The notes: generated by a model not told the origin, from the sequence alone. Counted from the stretch's first letter, positions 45,348 to 55,060 are shown. The stretch: 64,000 bases of DNA from Alteromonas australica (GCF_000730385.1 NZ_CP008849.1:744001-808000), one strand, 5' to 3'. Numbers and translations: made by a program.

Positions 45348-48300
45348 ATGGAATTTCGTAATGTATTTAAGGTAAGTGCAATCACGACTGCACTTATTCT
45401 TGCAGGCTGCGGCGGCGATATCGTTATTAACGAAGGTGATGAAGTTGTAACAACTCCAACTACACCAACAACTCCCACTACACCAACTACGCCTACCACC
45501 CCTGACGTGGATACTCCTTTCTCACTAGGGTTTGCAACAGATGCTTCTAGTGAATTCTCTGCTATTACAGATAAGCCAGTTTATCGCCTAGATAGCGACC
45601 TTGTTATTACTCAGGAAATGACACTGACCAATGATGCACACTGGATCATTAAAGGCCGTACCGCGGTAGGTAACGATAACTCAGATTCCACAGTACTTTA
45701 TATTGAAGAAGGTACTACGGTTATCGGTGAAGACGGTGACGATTTCTTAGTGGTTCGTCGTGGTTCTCAAATTGAAGCAACCGGTACGGCTTCAGACCCC
45801 ATCGTTATGACCTCTATCCAAGACGTAACTGGTGAAGAAACCTCTATTGGACAATGGGGTGGTGTGGTTCTTTTAGGTAATGCACCTACCAACTTATGTA
45901 ACACAGGTGATGACGCTGAAACGTCAGACGACGAACTAGCTAACTGTGGTGTGTCTGCAGAAGGTGATGCAGGCCTTTACGGCGGTAACGACCCAGAAGA
46001 CAATTCAGGTATTCTTGAATATGTTGTGGTTAAACACGCTGGTAAAGCACTGGCTTCTGGCGACGAGCTAAACGGTATTTCATTCGCAGGTATCGGTTCA
46101 GGGACAACGGTAAACTACATTCAAGTTCACCAAAACCTTGATGACGGTATCGAATTCTTCGGCGGTACGGTAAGCGTAAGTAACGTTGTACTTACTGATA
46201 TCGGTGATGACTCTTTAGATTGGTCATTCGGTTGGACAGGTAGCGCAACAAACGTCTATATCCAGCAATCAGCAGACGGCGGTGACAACGCGATTGAAGC
46301 AGATAACAATGAAGATAACCCTTCTTGGTTACCGCTTACTAAGCCGACTGTTTCAAACGTTACTATCGTCAGTGCTGATGGCACAAACGGTGTTCGTCTG
46401 CGTAACGGTACTGCGGGCGTGCTATCAAATGTATTAGTGACGGGTTCTGCAACCGCGTCAAATTGCTTGCGTGTTAATGGCGATGAGTCTATCGCTAATG
46501 CTGAGTCTGGCGAACTAACCATTACTGATTCCATTGTGGCTTGTGAAACGCCGGCCAACAACTTTGGCTCAGACACAATCGACGGTGGCACTACCCAAGC
46601 GTGGTTTGAAGGCCAAGAAGGCAACAGCGTATTAACGCCTGCTGATTTAATGCTTGAAGACAACGGTTACTTCCCAACGTCTTCATCGCCTGTTGCGCTT
46701 AGCGGTAGCGGCTATATCGGTGCATTCGACCCTAATGGTGAGGACTGGACTTCTGGCTGGACTGTGGGTGTAAACGGCGGTTTCCCTAGTGATGTTCAAA
46801 ATGCATTTGAACAAGGCTTAGCAACTGACGTATCTAGCGACTTCCCAGAGCTAACAGATAAGCCGGTATACGCACTTGGTGATGACACAACGTTCACTTC
46901 TGACGTAACCCTTACAAACGACGCTTACTGGCTAATCAAAGGTCGTACTGCGGTGGGTGAAGATAACGACAGCAGTGCAACGCTTTACATTGAACAGGGC
47001 ACAACAGTATTCGGTGAAGAGGGTGATGACTTCTTAGTGGTTCGTCGTGGCTCAATGATTGAAGCAAGCGGTACGGCTTCTGCGCCAATTACTTTCACTT
47101 CAGTTCAAGACCTAACGGGTGATGAAACCTCGATTGGTCAATGGGGTGGTATTGTTCTTCTTGGTAATGCGCCTACTAACCTGTGTAACACAGGTGATGA
47201 CGCTGACACATCAGATGCTGAGCTAGCAAGCTGTGGTGTTGCTGCTGAAGGTGATGCAGGTCTCTATGGCGGTGCCGATGCAGAAGATAACTCAGGTACG
47301 CTTCGCTATGTTGTCGTTAAGCACGCAGGTCGCGCATTAGCGGCTGGTGACGAACTTAACGGTATCTCATTTGCGGGTATCGGTTCAGGCACTAAAGTGG
47401 AATATATCCAAGTTCACCAAAACCTGGACGATGGTGTTGAGTTCTTCGGTGGTACGGTAAGCGTACGTAACATTGTACTAACTGACATTGGTGATGACTC
47501 TCTAGATTGGTCTTTCGGTTGGACAGGTAATGCACAAAACGTGTACATCCAACAGTCTGCCGCGGGTGGCGATAACGCTATCGAAGCCGACAACAATGAA
47601 GACAACCCAGCATGGACGCCGTTGACGACGCCTATTATTTCTAACGTGACTATCGTGGGCGCAGACGGCACAAATGGTGTTCGTTTACGTAACGGAACGG
47701 CAGGCGCACTTTACAATGTGGTAGTGACGGCTGGTGAAGGTTACTCTAACTGCTTACGTGTAAACGGTGACGAGTCAATTGCAAACGCTGAAGCAGGTAC
47801 GCTTACCGTTGAAAATTCAATTGTTGCTTGTGAAGACGATGCAAACTTCGGTTCTGACACCATTAACGGTGGCACTACGCAAGCATGGTTTGAAGGTCAA
47901 GATGGCAACAGCGTATTAACAGCTGATGCACTAATGCTTTCAACTGACGGTTTCACACCACGCTCTGGTTCACCACTACTGGGTGCTGGCGCGGATGCCT
48001 CTGAAGTGAATGACTTCTTCGCTGCAACAGATTACATAGGTGCATTCGATGGCGACAACAACTGGATGGACGGATGGACTGTCGCGGTTAATGATTCTAT
48101 TCCTTCAGATGTAACAAGTGCATTTGAGCAAGGTCTTGCAACAGACGTATCTGCTAACTTTGCGTCTATTACTGATAAGCCAGTTTACCAACTCGCTGCT
48201 GACACAGTATTTACTACTGATGTATCGTTAACCAACGACGCACACTGGGTACTTAAAGGCCGCACTGCAGTCGGTGAAGACAACGCAGATAGCGCAACCC

Positions 48301-49421
48301 TTTATATACAACGTGGTACTACCGTATTCGGTGAAGACGGTGACGATTTCTTAGTGGTTCGTCGCGGCTCTAAAATTGAAGCTTCAGGTACAGCGACACT
48401 ACCTATTGTTTTCACTTCGTCTGAAGATATGACGGGTGGCGAAACCGATATCGGTCAGTGGGGTGGTTTGGTTATTTTAGGTAATGCACCGACTAACCTA
48501 TGTAACACAGGTGATGACGCAGATACGTCAGATGCTGAGCTAGCCAGCTGTGGTGTGGCCGCTGAAGGTGACGCAGGCCTCTATGGCGGTGCTGATTCTG
48601 AAGACAGTTCAGGTACTCTTCGTTATGTCGTGGTTAAGCACGCTGGTAAAGCGCTTGCGGCAGGTGATGAACTAAACGGTATTTCATTCGCAGGTGTAGG
48701 TAGCGGTACTGAAGTTGACTTTATCCAAGTTCATCAAAACCTAGATGACGGTGTTGAGTTCTTCGGTGGCACAGTGAGCGTAAGCCACTTGGTACTGACT
48801 GCCATTGGTGATGACTCACTAGATTGGTCTTTTGGTTGGACGGGTAACGCACAGTACGTGGTTATCAAGCAATCAGCTGACGGTGGCGACAATGCCTTCG
48901 AAGCAGATAACAACGAAGACAACCCATCTTGGACACCACTGACTACACCAACAGTATCGAACGTGACTATCATCGGTGCTGATGGCACAAACGGCGTACG
49001 TCTACGTAACGGTACAGCAGGTACAATTAAAAACTTGGTGGTTACTGGTGGCGCAGATTACAGCAACTGTCTACGTGTGAACGGTGACGAATCAATTGCC
49101 AATGCTGATGCAGGTGAACTGACTGTGACACATTCAACGGTTGCATGTAGCTCTGACAGCGCATTTGGTTCTGATACCATCGGCACTGACACTACTGAAG
49201 CATGGTTCTTAGCCCAGGACGGTAACAGTGTATTAGCTGACACCGCAGCGCTAAGCCTAGATTCAACAGGCTATGTGCCTGGTAGCGATTCAGCACTATT
49301 AGGCTCAGGTTTCGATGCATCAACATTGGATAGCTTCTTTGATAGCACTGATTTCCAAGGCGCATTCGATGGTGAGTCTGACTGGACACTGGGTTGGGTA
49401 ACAGTTGGTCTTGAAGACTAA
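45348..49421 (+). CDS. surface lipoprotein with three tandem ~430-residue domains
   Basis: A 1357-residue lipoprotein. The signal peptide ends ALILAGC with lipidated Cys21, and six Thr-Thr-Pro repeats (residues 35-52) form a spacer. Three similar domains follow, beginning with residues 58, 487 and 926. Each contains TLTNDA-W--KGRTAVG, FLVVRRGS-IEA-GTA, IGQWGG, APTNLCNTGDDA, VHQNLDDG-EFFGGTVSV, GDDSLDWSFGWTG and GTNGVRLRNGTAG, plus four conserved Cys. The pattern suggests a parallel beta-helix. Single-domain relatives occur beside TonB receptors, but I know no proven function. GGAG precedes ATG 45348. The Pho box, the adjacent receptor and the TonB complex suggest it captures a phosphate-containing substrate on the cell surface; this is inference. 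Confidence 0.8.
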   Translation: MEFRNVFKVSAITTALILAGCGGDIVINEGDEVVTTPTTPTTPTTPTTPTTPDVDTPFSLGFATDASSEFSAITDKPVYRLDSDLVITQEMTLTNDAHWIIKGRTAVGNDNSDSTVLYIEEGTTVIGEDGDDFLVVRRGSQIEATGTASDPIVMTSIQDVTGEETSIGQWGGVVLLGNAPTNLCNTGDDAETSDDELANCGVSAEGDAGLYGGNDPEDNSGILEYVVVKHAGKALASGDELNGISFAGIGSGTTVNYIQVHQNLDDGIEFFGGTVSVSNVVLTDIGDDSLDWSFGWTGSATNVYIQQSADGGDNAIEADNNEDNPSWLPLTKPTVSNVTIVSADGTNGVRLRNGTAGVLSNVLVTGSATASNCLRVNGDESIANAESGELTITDSIVACETPANNFGSDTIDGGTTQAWFEGQEGNSVLTPADLMLEDNGYFPTSSSPVALSGSGYIGAFDPNGEDWTSGWTVGVNGGFPSDVQNAFEQGLATDVSSDFPELTDKPVYALGDDTTFTSDVTLTNDAYWLIKGRTAVGEDNDSSATLYIEQGTTVFGEEGDDFLVVRRGSMIEASGTASAPITFTSVQDLTGDETSIGQWGGIVLLGNAPTNLCNTGDDADTSDAELASCGVAAEGDAGLYGGADAEDNSGTLRYVVVKHAGRALAAGDELNGISFAGIGSGTKVEYIQVHQNLDDGVEFFGGTVSVRNIVLTDIGDDSLDWSFGWTGNAQNVYIQQSAAGGDNAIEADNNEDNPAWTPLTTPIISNVTIVGADGTNGVRLRNGTAGALYNVVVTAGEGYSNCLRVNGDESIANAEAGTLTVENSIVACEDDANFGSDTINGGTTQAWFEGQDGNSVLTADALMLSTDGFTPRSGSPLLGAGADASEVNDFFAATDYIGAFDGDNNWMDGWTVAVNDSIPSDVTSAFEQGLATDVSANFASITDKPVYQLAADTVFTTDVSLTNDAHWVLKGRTAVGEDNADSATLYIQRGTTVFGEDGDDFLVVRRGSKIEASGTATLPIVFTSSEDMTGGETDIGQWGGLVILGNAPTNLCNTGDDADTSDAELASCGVAAEGDAGLYGGADSEDSSGTLRYVVVKHAGKALAAGDELNGISFAGVGSGTEVDFIQVHQNLDDGVEFFGGTVSVSHLVLTAIGDDSLDWSFGWTGNAQYVVIKQSADGGDNAFEADNNEDNPSWTPLTTPTVSNVTIIGADGTNGVRLRNGTAGTIKNLVVTGGADYSNCLRVNGDESIANADAGELTVTHSTVACSSDSAFGSDTIGTDTTEAWFLAQDGNSVLADTAALSLDSTGYVPGSDSALLGSGFDASTLDSFFDSTDFQGAFDGESDWTLGWVTVGLED
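45450..45503 (+). repeat. Thr-Thr-Pro coding microrepeat
   Basis: Six consecutive nine-base units encode Thr-Thr-Pro. Codons vary (ACA/ACT/ACG/ACC, CCA/CCC/CCT), so the repeat is kept at protein level. It forms an extended spacer between the lipid anchor and the first domain. Confidence 0.85.
45519..46805 (+). repeat. lipoprotein domain repeat 1
   Basis: First copy of the repeated domain, 429 codons, beginning FSLGFATDASSEF. It is the most diverged of the three, for example APTNLCNTGDDAET where the others have ADT. Confidence 0.85.
46806..48122 (+). repeat. lipoprotein domain repeat 2
   Basis: Second copy, 439 codons, beginning FEQGLATDVSSDF. It shares long identical stretches with repeat 3, such as GDDADTSDAELASCGVAAEG, so these two look like the more recent duplication. 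Confidence 0.87.
48123..49421 (+). repeat. lipoprotein domain repeat 3
   Basis: Third copy, 432 codons plus stop, beginning FEQGLATDVSANF. It ends LGWVTVGLED without an extra anchor or sorting signal. Confidence 0.87.
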
Positions 49422-49443
49422 TTTGCCTTAACGAGTAACGTGG

Positions 49444-49473
49444 AAGCTAAGACGTGAATGCGTCTTAGCTTTT
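49444..49473 (+). terminator. terminator or attenuator between lipoprotein and receptor genes
   Basis: AAGCTAAGACG (49444-49454) pairs perfectly with 49461-49471 around TGAATG, followed by TTGTG. The weak T-run suggests partial termination, letting some transcripts continue into the receptor gene. Confidence 0.72.
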
Positions 49474-49520
49474 GTGTTGAAAGTGGCATACCCGATTACA
49501 GTTCCTCAGGAGTTTCCAAA

Positions 49521-52217
49521 ATGAAAAATAAACAAACGTCAGCGTTTAAAGTCGGTGGACTGTCGTTGGCAATCGCGTCCATTCTTGGCGCAAGCGCACT
49601 TCCATTTTCGGCAATAGCACAAGAATCTGAAGATGAAGTTATCGAAGAAGTTGTTGCCACAGGAACGCGACTAAAAGGCACAGCAACAGCCGTTCTTCAG
49701 GAGCGACAAAACCAAGCCTTCGTTGCAGATATTCTAGGTGCGGAACAAATTTCTCGTACTGGTGATAGCGATGCAGCCGCTGCGCTTCGTCGTGTGACTG
49801 GTTTGACGTTAGTCGATGGTAAATTCATCTACGTACGTGGTTTGGGTGAGCGTTATTCAAGCACACAGCTAAACGGTATGACCGTTCCTAGTCCAGATCC
49901 TACGCGCTCAGTTGTTCCGCTGGATTTATTCCCATCCAGCATCATTGAAAGCTTAAATGTACAAAAGTCATTTTCACCGAATATGCCTGGCCACTTCGGT
50001 GGTGGTAACGTGAATATCCGGACTAAAACTATTCCATCAGAATTTACCTTCCAGTTATCTGGTGGTACAGGGTGGAATACGGAAAATAGTAATGATGGCT
50101 ATTTCTACTCAGGCGGTGGTGATGATTGGACCGGTCGTGATGACGGTACACGGGGCTTGCCTTCTATCATTTCTTCTGCCTTAGCAGAGAGTGGTTCTGA
50201 AGGATTTGAAGGGGACTCTTCACGTACGCTAGCAGAAACCCAAGATATCCTAAACGCGTTTAACTGGGATATTGGCCCAGATGAAAAGTCTGTAGATCCA
50301 GACTTCAACATAGGCGCGACATTAGGTAATAACTACGTTTTTGACAACGAGAGCGTACTGGGTTTCCTAGCAACAATTGCCTATAGTAACCAATGGCGTG
50401 TGACGGAAGAGCAATTGGGCAACGATATTGGTGGTGGTCAGGAAAACCCGAGATTCACTAAATATCGTGACATGACCTCAACAGAACAAACCGTGACGTG
50501 GAGCGGAATGTTCAATATGGGTTACGAGTACAACAGTAACCACAAAATCGAATTGGTCAATATGATCCTCCATGACATGCGTGATCGTTTGCGTGATGGT
50601 TCATATTATGATGACAGTGAAACGGTAGATGGCGTTGAAGAATTCCGTCGTTTAGACATTATCTTCGAAGAACGTGAAATGGTGTCGTCACAGTTAAAGG
50701 GAACGCACAACTTTCTCCAGTTAGGAAACGGTGTGTTTTTTGATTGGTACGCAGGCACGAGCCGTGCATCACGTCAAGCGCCAGACATCTTAGAAGTGAC
50801 ATTCCAACAGTTTTACGATGACAGTGGCGCTTTAGAGCTAGAGCGTTTAGATGATACGCCAGGGACCAACATTAACCGTCAATACCAGATGCTAGACGAT
50901 GCCTCTGATACTTACGGCTTCAACGTGTCAACGCCATTTTTTGGTAAAGGTTACGACATTGAAGTAAAAGCGGGTTTCGATTATTTCGAAAAGATCCGTG
51001 ACGGAAACAACATCGATTTAGCCATCAGAAACTTTGCCATTGACGATGACTTGAAAGCAGGTTCGCGCATTGATGAGATCTTCACTGAAGACAACATCTA
51101 CAATCCGGATTTCTATGTAAGCTCTACAGGTAGTTCACTGTTCCAGGACAATACTGGTGAAGGTGATAAGTATTCTGCAGCGAGCAAGCTTACAGCGGGA
51201 TATTTCATGGTTGATGCCTTCTTTAATCAGAAGTTCCGCGTGAGTGGTGGTGCTCGTTGGGAAGAATTCCAGCAAGTGTCTATTCCTTACGTAGAACATT
51301 CAAACGAGTTTGCAGATACTATTGAAGAGATTGCGGACACGATTTACGCTGAAGACGATATTCTTCCATCGTTGGCATTCACCTATATTCCTAGCGAAGA
51401 AATACAGTATCGCTTGAATATAAGCCAGACCGTAATTCGTCCTGATTTACGTGATATTAGCTCAACATTCTTTATCGACCCATTAACGGAATTCTTAGTT
51501 CGTGGTTCACCCTCTTTGGTTGAAACTGAACTAACTAATGTGGATTTTCGTTGGGAATGGTACATGTCTCAAGGCAACAATATCTCTGTAGCGCTATTCT
51601 ATAAAGATATGGAAAATCCTATTGAGATGGTGCAATTCGATGGCGGTGAAGGTGTTCCTCAGCTGCTTACCGCGAATGGTGAAGAAGGCGAGCTATACGG
51701 TATCGAGTTTGAATTCTTGCATGATTTAAGCTTTGTGGATGATTCACTGTCTAACTTCTTTATCTCAGGCAACATGACGTTATCTGATTCAGAAGTGACC
51801 ATTGGCAGCGACGACCAAGATTCGTTGTTCTCACAACAAGCTCGAGAGGCGTACGGCGGTACGATTACTGCGACAATCACTAACGATCAACGTCGATTAG
51901 TGGGCCACTCTGAATGGGTAGCAAATATTCAAATGGGTTGGGACTCTTCTAATGGCGAGCACTCAGCATCATTAGTTTATAACGCCTTTGGTGAGCGCAT
52001 TATCGCGCCGGGTGTGCGTGGATTTGAAGACGGTATCGAGAATCCATTCCACTCATTGGATGTGGTATATACCTACTATCCAGATTTCAACACCACAGTA
52101 AAATTCAAGTTCCAGAACTTACTGGGTGAAGATAAAGAGATAGAGCAAGAGGGATTACTGCTTCGTCGAGAAACCGTTGGCACTACAATCAGTGCTAGCG
52201 TGCAGTACGACTTTTAA
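49521..52217 (+). CDS. TonB-dependent outer-membrane receptor
   Basis: An 898-residue receptor. The signal peptide ends FSAIAQ and the probable TonB box is DEVIEEVVATGTR. The plug domain contains AAAALRRVTGLTLVDGKFIY and VRGLGERYSSTQLNGMTVPS, and is followed by a 22-strand-type barrel ending SVQYDF. I start at ATG 49521, eight bases after AGGAG at 49508-49512; the longer frame would begin inside the preceding hairpin. It lies 99 bases after the lipoprotein gene and upstream of its own energising complex, an arrangement recalling SusC/SusD-like pairs. It probably imports a phosphorus-containing compound; the substrate is unknown. Confidence 0.93.
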   Translation: MKNKQTSAFKVGGLSLAIASILGASALPFSAIAQESEDEVIEEVVATGTRLKGTATAVLQERQNQAFVADILGAEQISRTGDSDAAAALRRVTGLTLVDGKFIYVRGLGERYSSTQLNGMTVPSPDPTRSVVPLDLFPSSIIESLNVQKSFSPNMPGHFGGGNVNIRTKTIPSEFTFQLSGGTGWNTENSNDGYFYSGGGDDWTGRDDGTRGLPSIISSALAESGSEGFEGDSSRTLAETQDILNAFNWDIGPDEKSVDPDFNIGATLGNNYVFDNESVLGFLATIAYSNQWRVTEEQLGNDIGGGQENPRFTKYRDMTSTEQTVTWSGMFNMGYEYNSNHKIELVNMILHDMRDRLRDGSYYDDSETVDGVEEFRRLDIIFEEREMVSSQLKGTHNFLQLGNGVFFDWYAGTSRASRQAPDILEVTFQQFYDDSGALELERLDDTPGTNINRQYQMLDDASDTYGFNVSTPFFGKGYDIEVKAGFDYFEKIRDGNNIDLAIRNFAIDDDLKAGSRIDEIFTEDNIYNPDFYVSSTGSSLFQDNTGEGDKYSAASKLTAGYFMVDAFFNQKFRVSGGARWEEFQQVSIPYVEHSNEFADTIEEIADTIYAEDDILPSLAFTYIPSEEIQYRLNISQTVIRPDLRDISSTFFIDPLTEFLVRGSPSLVETELTNVDFRWEWYMSQGNNISVALFYKDMENPIEMVQFDGGEGVPQLLTANGEEGELYGIEFEFLHDLSFVDDSLSNFFISGNMTLSDSEVTIGSDDQDSLFSQQAREAYGGTITATITNDQRRLVGHSEWVANIQMGWDSSNGEHSASLVYNAFGERIIAPGVRGFEDGIENPFHSLDVVYTYYPDFNTTVKFKFQNLLGEDKEIEQEGLLLRRETVGTTISASVQYDF

Positions 52218-52226
52218 TTCATCTTC

Positions 52227-52253
52227 AAGCCCAGCTATTTAGCTGGGCTTTTT
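52227..52253 (+). terminator. Rho-independent terminator of the receptor gene
   Basis: AAGCCCAGCT (52227-52236) pairs with AGCTGGGCTT (52241-52250) around ATTT, followed by TTTCG. It separates the receptor from the TonB-complex operon. Confidence 0.9.
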
Positions 52254-52268
52254 CGTTAGTAACGCTTT

Positions 52269-52297
52269 ATGACAGTTTCGTAATAAAACTGTCACAG
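52269..52297 (+). promoter_or_regulatory. inverted repeat and weak Pho-box-like site before the TonB-complex operon
   Basis: TGACAGTTT (52270-52278) and AAACTGTCA (52286-52294) form an inverted repeat. Read as a Pho box, TCGTAAT-AAAA-CTGTCAC (52278-52295) has one perfect half-site, CTGTCAC, and an A-rich spacer, but a poor first half-site. It lies about 77 bases before the DUF3450 start. Confidence 0.5.
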
Positions 52298-52371
52298 AAA
52301 AACCCTATCCTACGCGCAGAAATTTATAGTCGGTTTAAATCGATTTCTTTTAACTTTAAAGGTTTGAATGT

Positions 52372-53130
52372 ATGAAGCTTATCAATGCTTTGCTTGTTGC
52401 AGGTACGCTAGCGGCGGCACCAGCACTGGCACAAGACGATGAAGTCTTAAAACCCGTTGTCGATGAGGCAGCGAAAATAAACGAATCAGCGGCGAAGTCG
52501 CAAGAGAAGATCAATAGCATCACTGATCAAATCGATAGCAAACTTCAGCAGTTCAAAACATTGATGAAAGAAATCGAAGGCCTTGAGGTTTATAACACTC
52601 AGCTTCGTAAGCAGATCAATAGCCAAGAACAAGAAATGGCAGATCTGAACGCTGCAATTGATGAAGTGTCCGTTGTTGAGCGTCAAATTACGCCGTTAAT
52701 GATTCGTATGATTGACGGTCTAGAACAGTTTATTGCGCTAGACGTACCTTTCTTACCTGAAGAGCGTGCCAATCGTGTTGCTGACCTTAAGGCTATGATG
52801 GACCGCGCAGATGTGGCCGCGTCTGAAAAGTTCCGCCGCGTTATGGAAGCGTATCAAGTTGAAATGGACTACGGTCGCACAATGGAAGCATACAGCGGTA
52901 TTCACTCCATCGACGGCAAAGAACGTGATGTTGAATTTTTACGCCTTGGTCGTACAGCGCTTATCTATCAAACCCGTGATGCAAGTTCTCAAGGTGTGTG
53001 GAACAAGCAAACTCGTCAGTGGGAAGAACTAGACAGTGGCTACCGTACACAAATAACGAAAGGTCTGCGCATGGCGAAGAAGCAACTTGCCCCAGACTTA
53101 CTAATGCTGCCAGTTGCAATTACAGACTAA
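52372..53130 (+). CDS. DUF3450 periplasmic protein of a TonB complex
   Basis: A 252-residue exported protein: signal peptide MKLINALLVAGTLAAAPALA, then a long coiled coil (about residues 30-110) with SQEKINSITDQIDSKLQQFK and IDEVSVVERQITPLMIRMID. The rest includes FLRLGRTALIYQTRD, typical of DUF3450. These proteins are encoded with ExbB-ExbB-ExbD-TonB-TPR sets (the TtpC-type TonB systems of vibrios and relatives) and appear to bridge the complex in the periplasm. It is the first gene of a six-gene operon; the next starts 13 bases on. Confidence 0.9.
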   Translation: MKLINALLVAGTLAAAPALAQDDEVLKPVVDEAAKINESAAKSQEKINSITDQIDSKLQQFKTLMKEIEGLEVYNTQLRKQINSQEQEMADLNAAIDEVSVVERQITPLMIRMIDGLEQFIALDVPFLPEERANRVADLKAMMDRADVAASEKFRRVMEAYQVEMDYGRTMEAYSGIHSIDGKERDVEFLRLGRTALIYQTRDASSQGVWNKQTRQWEELDSGYRTQITKGLRMAKKQLAPDLLMLPVAITD

Positions 53131-53143
53131 GAGGTTGATGAGA

Positions 53144-54508
53144 ATGTTTAATACAGTAAAACGTATCGCTGTTGGTCTAGCAGCCCTTAGTATCAGCGTA
53201 GGTGCTTTTGCCCAAAGTGACCGTGCCATGGACTTAGACGCGCTTCTTAAGCAGTTAGAAGAAGGTCAATTTGCCCAGTCACAGCAAAATAAACAACGTG
53301 AGCAAGATTTTATTGCCCAACGCGCTGAGCAAGACCGTATTTTGCGTGAAACACGCGCTCAACGTGACCAAATGCTTAAGCAATCTGAGCAGCTTGAAAC
53401 TCAGTTTGAAGAAAATGAATTTAAGCTGGCTGATTTGAACGGTGCTCTTGATACTCGTTTAGGTTCATTGAAAGAACTGTTCGGTGTACTACAGCAAATT
53501 GCTGGCGACACCAAAAATAAATTTTATAACTCTGTTGTTTCAGCGCAAATCCCAGGTCGCGCAGACTTCTTAGATCAAATGGCACAAGACATGGGGTCAA
53601 GCTCGAAGCTTGCGTCTATTGAAGAAATTGAGCGCGTGTGGTTTGAAATGCAGCGTGAAATGACTGAATCAGGCAAGGTGACTAAATTCACAACTGACGT
53701 AGTTGAAGCCGGTGGTGAGAAGGTGAACAAAGAAGTGGTTCGCGTAGGTCCTTTTGCTCTGGTTTCTGACGGTAAATACCTAGAATATAATGGAGTAACA
53801 GGTACAGTCTCTGAGCTTATTCGTCAGCCTGCTGACCGTTATAACGACTCAGCTGCAGAACTTCAGGCATCGAGTGGCGACCTAGTGCAATTTGGTATCG
53901 ATCCAACAGGTGGTTCAATCCTTGGCCTTCTTGTTCAGGCACCTAACTTACAAGAGCGTGTAGAGCAAGGTGGTGTGGTTGGTTACATCATTCTTATCGT
54001 TGGTGCGTTTGGTTTACTGCTTGCCCTAGAACGCTTAGTGACGCTTTCTATTACACGAATGAAAGTTAACAGCCAGCTTAAGAGCACTGAAGTAAAAACA
54101 AATAACCCACTAGGTCGAGTGCTTAAAGTACGTGATGAGCATCCCAATGCCGACGTTGAAGCATTAGAACTTCACTTAACCGAAGCAATTCTAGGTGAAG
54201 TACCTAAGCTTAGCCGAAACCTCACTATCATTAAGATTATCTCAGTGGTCGCACCGCTGATGGGTCTACTTGGTACGGTAACCGGTATGATTAACACCTT
54301 CCAAGCCATCACCTTGTTCGGTACAGGCGACCCGAAACTAATGGCTGGTGGTATTTCAACGGCACTTGTCACAACAGTACTCGGTCTTGTTGTAGCGATT
54401 CCAATGACACTGCTATATGCAATGCTTAACACACGTTCAAAGAACATTGTGTACATCCTACAAGAACAAGCGTCTGGCGTTATTGCAGAGCGCGCTGAGC
54501 GAGGCTAA
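53144..54508 (+). CDS. long ExbB/TolQ-type protein with periplasmic domain (TtpC-like)
   Basis: A 454-residue membrane protein. A signal peptide (AVGLAALSISVGAFA) precedes a periplasmic coiled-coil region rich in Gln and Glu to about residue 260. The ExbB-like C-terminal half follows: GVVGYIILIVGAFGLLLALE, then VVAPLMGLLGTVTGMINTFQ and STALVTTVLGLVVAIPMTLL. It is the TtpC-like partner that, with the short ExbB and ExbD, forms the proton-driven motor for TonB. The start may be ATG 53144 or 53138, both after GAGG. It ends two bases before the short exbB gene. Confidence 0.9.
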   Translation: MFNTVKRIAVGLAALSISVGAFAQSDRAMDLDALLKQLEEGQFAQSQQNKQREQDFIAQRAEQDRILRETRAQRDQMLKQSEQLETQFEENEFKLADLNGALDTRLGSLKELFGVLQQIAGDTKNKFYNSVVSAQIPGRADFLDQMAQDMGSSSKLASIEEIERVWFEMQREMTESGKVTKFTTDVVEAGGEKVNKEVVRVGPFALVSDGKYLEYNGVTGTVSELIRQPADRYNDSAAELQASSGDLVQFGIDPTGGSILGLLVQAPNLQERVEQGGVVGYIILIVGAFGLLLALERLVTLSITRMKVNSQLKSTEVKTNNPLGRVLKVRDEHPNADVEALELHLTEAILGEVPKLSRNLTIIKIISVVAPLMGLLGTVTGMINTFQAITLFGTGDPKLMAGGISTALVTTVLGLVVAIPMTLLYAMLNTRSKNIVYILQEQASGVIAERAERG

Positions 54509-54510
54509 TC

Positions 54511-55029
54511 ATGATCGAGTTTCTAGAAGCAATTCGCGATTTCACAGAAACAGGTGGCCAGGTTCTCCTGGTCATCGGTCTGCTGATATTCGTTATGTGG
54601 CTTTTAATCCTCGAGCGTGCCATGTATCTGATGGTTTGGCATAAAAAAGCAAAAAGTGAAGCGGTGGCAAGCTGGACAGCACGTTCAGACCGCTCTTCAT
54701 GGTTTGCTAAGCAAGTCCGTCAGAAAACGATTTCACAGCTAACTATGCGTTTAAATGGAAGTATACCGATTATTCAGTCTTTGGTTGCACTTTGCCCTCT
54801 CCTTGGTTTGATGGGCACGGTAACCGGCATGATTGAAGTATTTGATGTAATGGCAATTGCGGGTTCAGGAAACGCGCGTTCTATGGCATCAGGTGTATCG
54901 AAAGCCACCATCCCCACTATGGCTGGAATGGTCGGCGCACTGTCAGGCGTATTTGCGGCCACATGGTTGAACCGTACAGTGAAGTCAGAACGCACGCATC
55001 TTGAGGATGCATTGGTTATTCAACGTTAA
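54511..55029 (+). CDS. exbB: ExbB-type proton channel protein
   Basis: A 172-residue inner-membrane protein with the three ExbB helices. The first is VLLVIGLLIFVMWLLILERA; the motor-forming pair is QSLVALCPLLGLMGTVTGMI and ATIPTMAGMVGALSGVFAAT. It forms the pentameric channel around the ExbD helix. It is short, as in the TonB2-type systems, and is translated immediately after the long ExbB-like protein. Confidence 0.93.
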   Translation: MIEFLEAIRDFTETGGQVLLVIGLLIFVMWLLILERAMYLMVWHKKAKSEAVASWTARSDRSSWFAKQVRQKTISQLTMRLNGSIPIIQSLVALCPLLGLMGTVTGMIEVFDVMAIAGSGNARSMASGVSKATIPTMAGMVGALSGVFAATWLNRTVKSERTHLEDALVIQR

Positions 55030-55060
55030 TGCCACTGGGCATTAAGGTAAGGTATTTATT

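Noticed and set aside
45450..45503. Microrepeat as a CRISPR-like or phase-variable tract
   Set aside because: It is an in-frame Thr-Thr-Pro spacer of nine-base units with mixed codons, so slippage would not shift the frame.
46256..48988. Antisense open frames recurring at 46256, 47414 and 48734
   Set aside because: They recur because the underlying lipoprotein domain is repeated; they mirror its codon pattern and have no features of their own.
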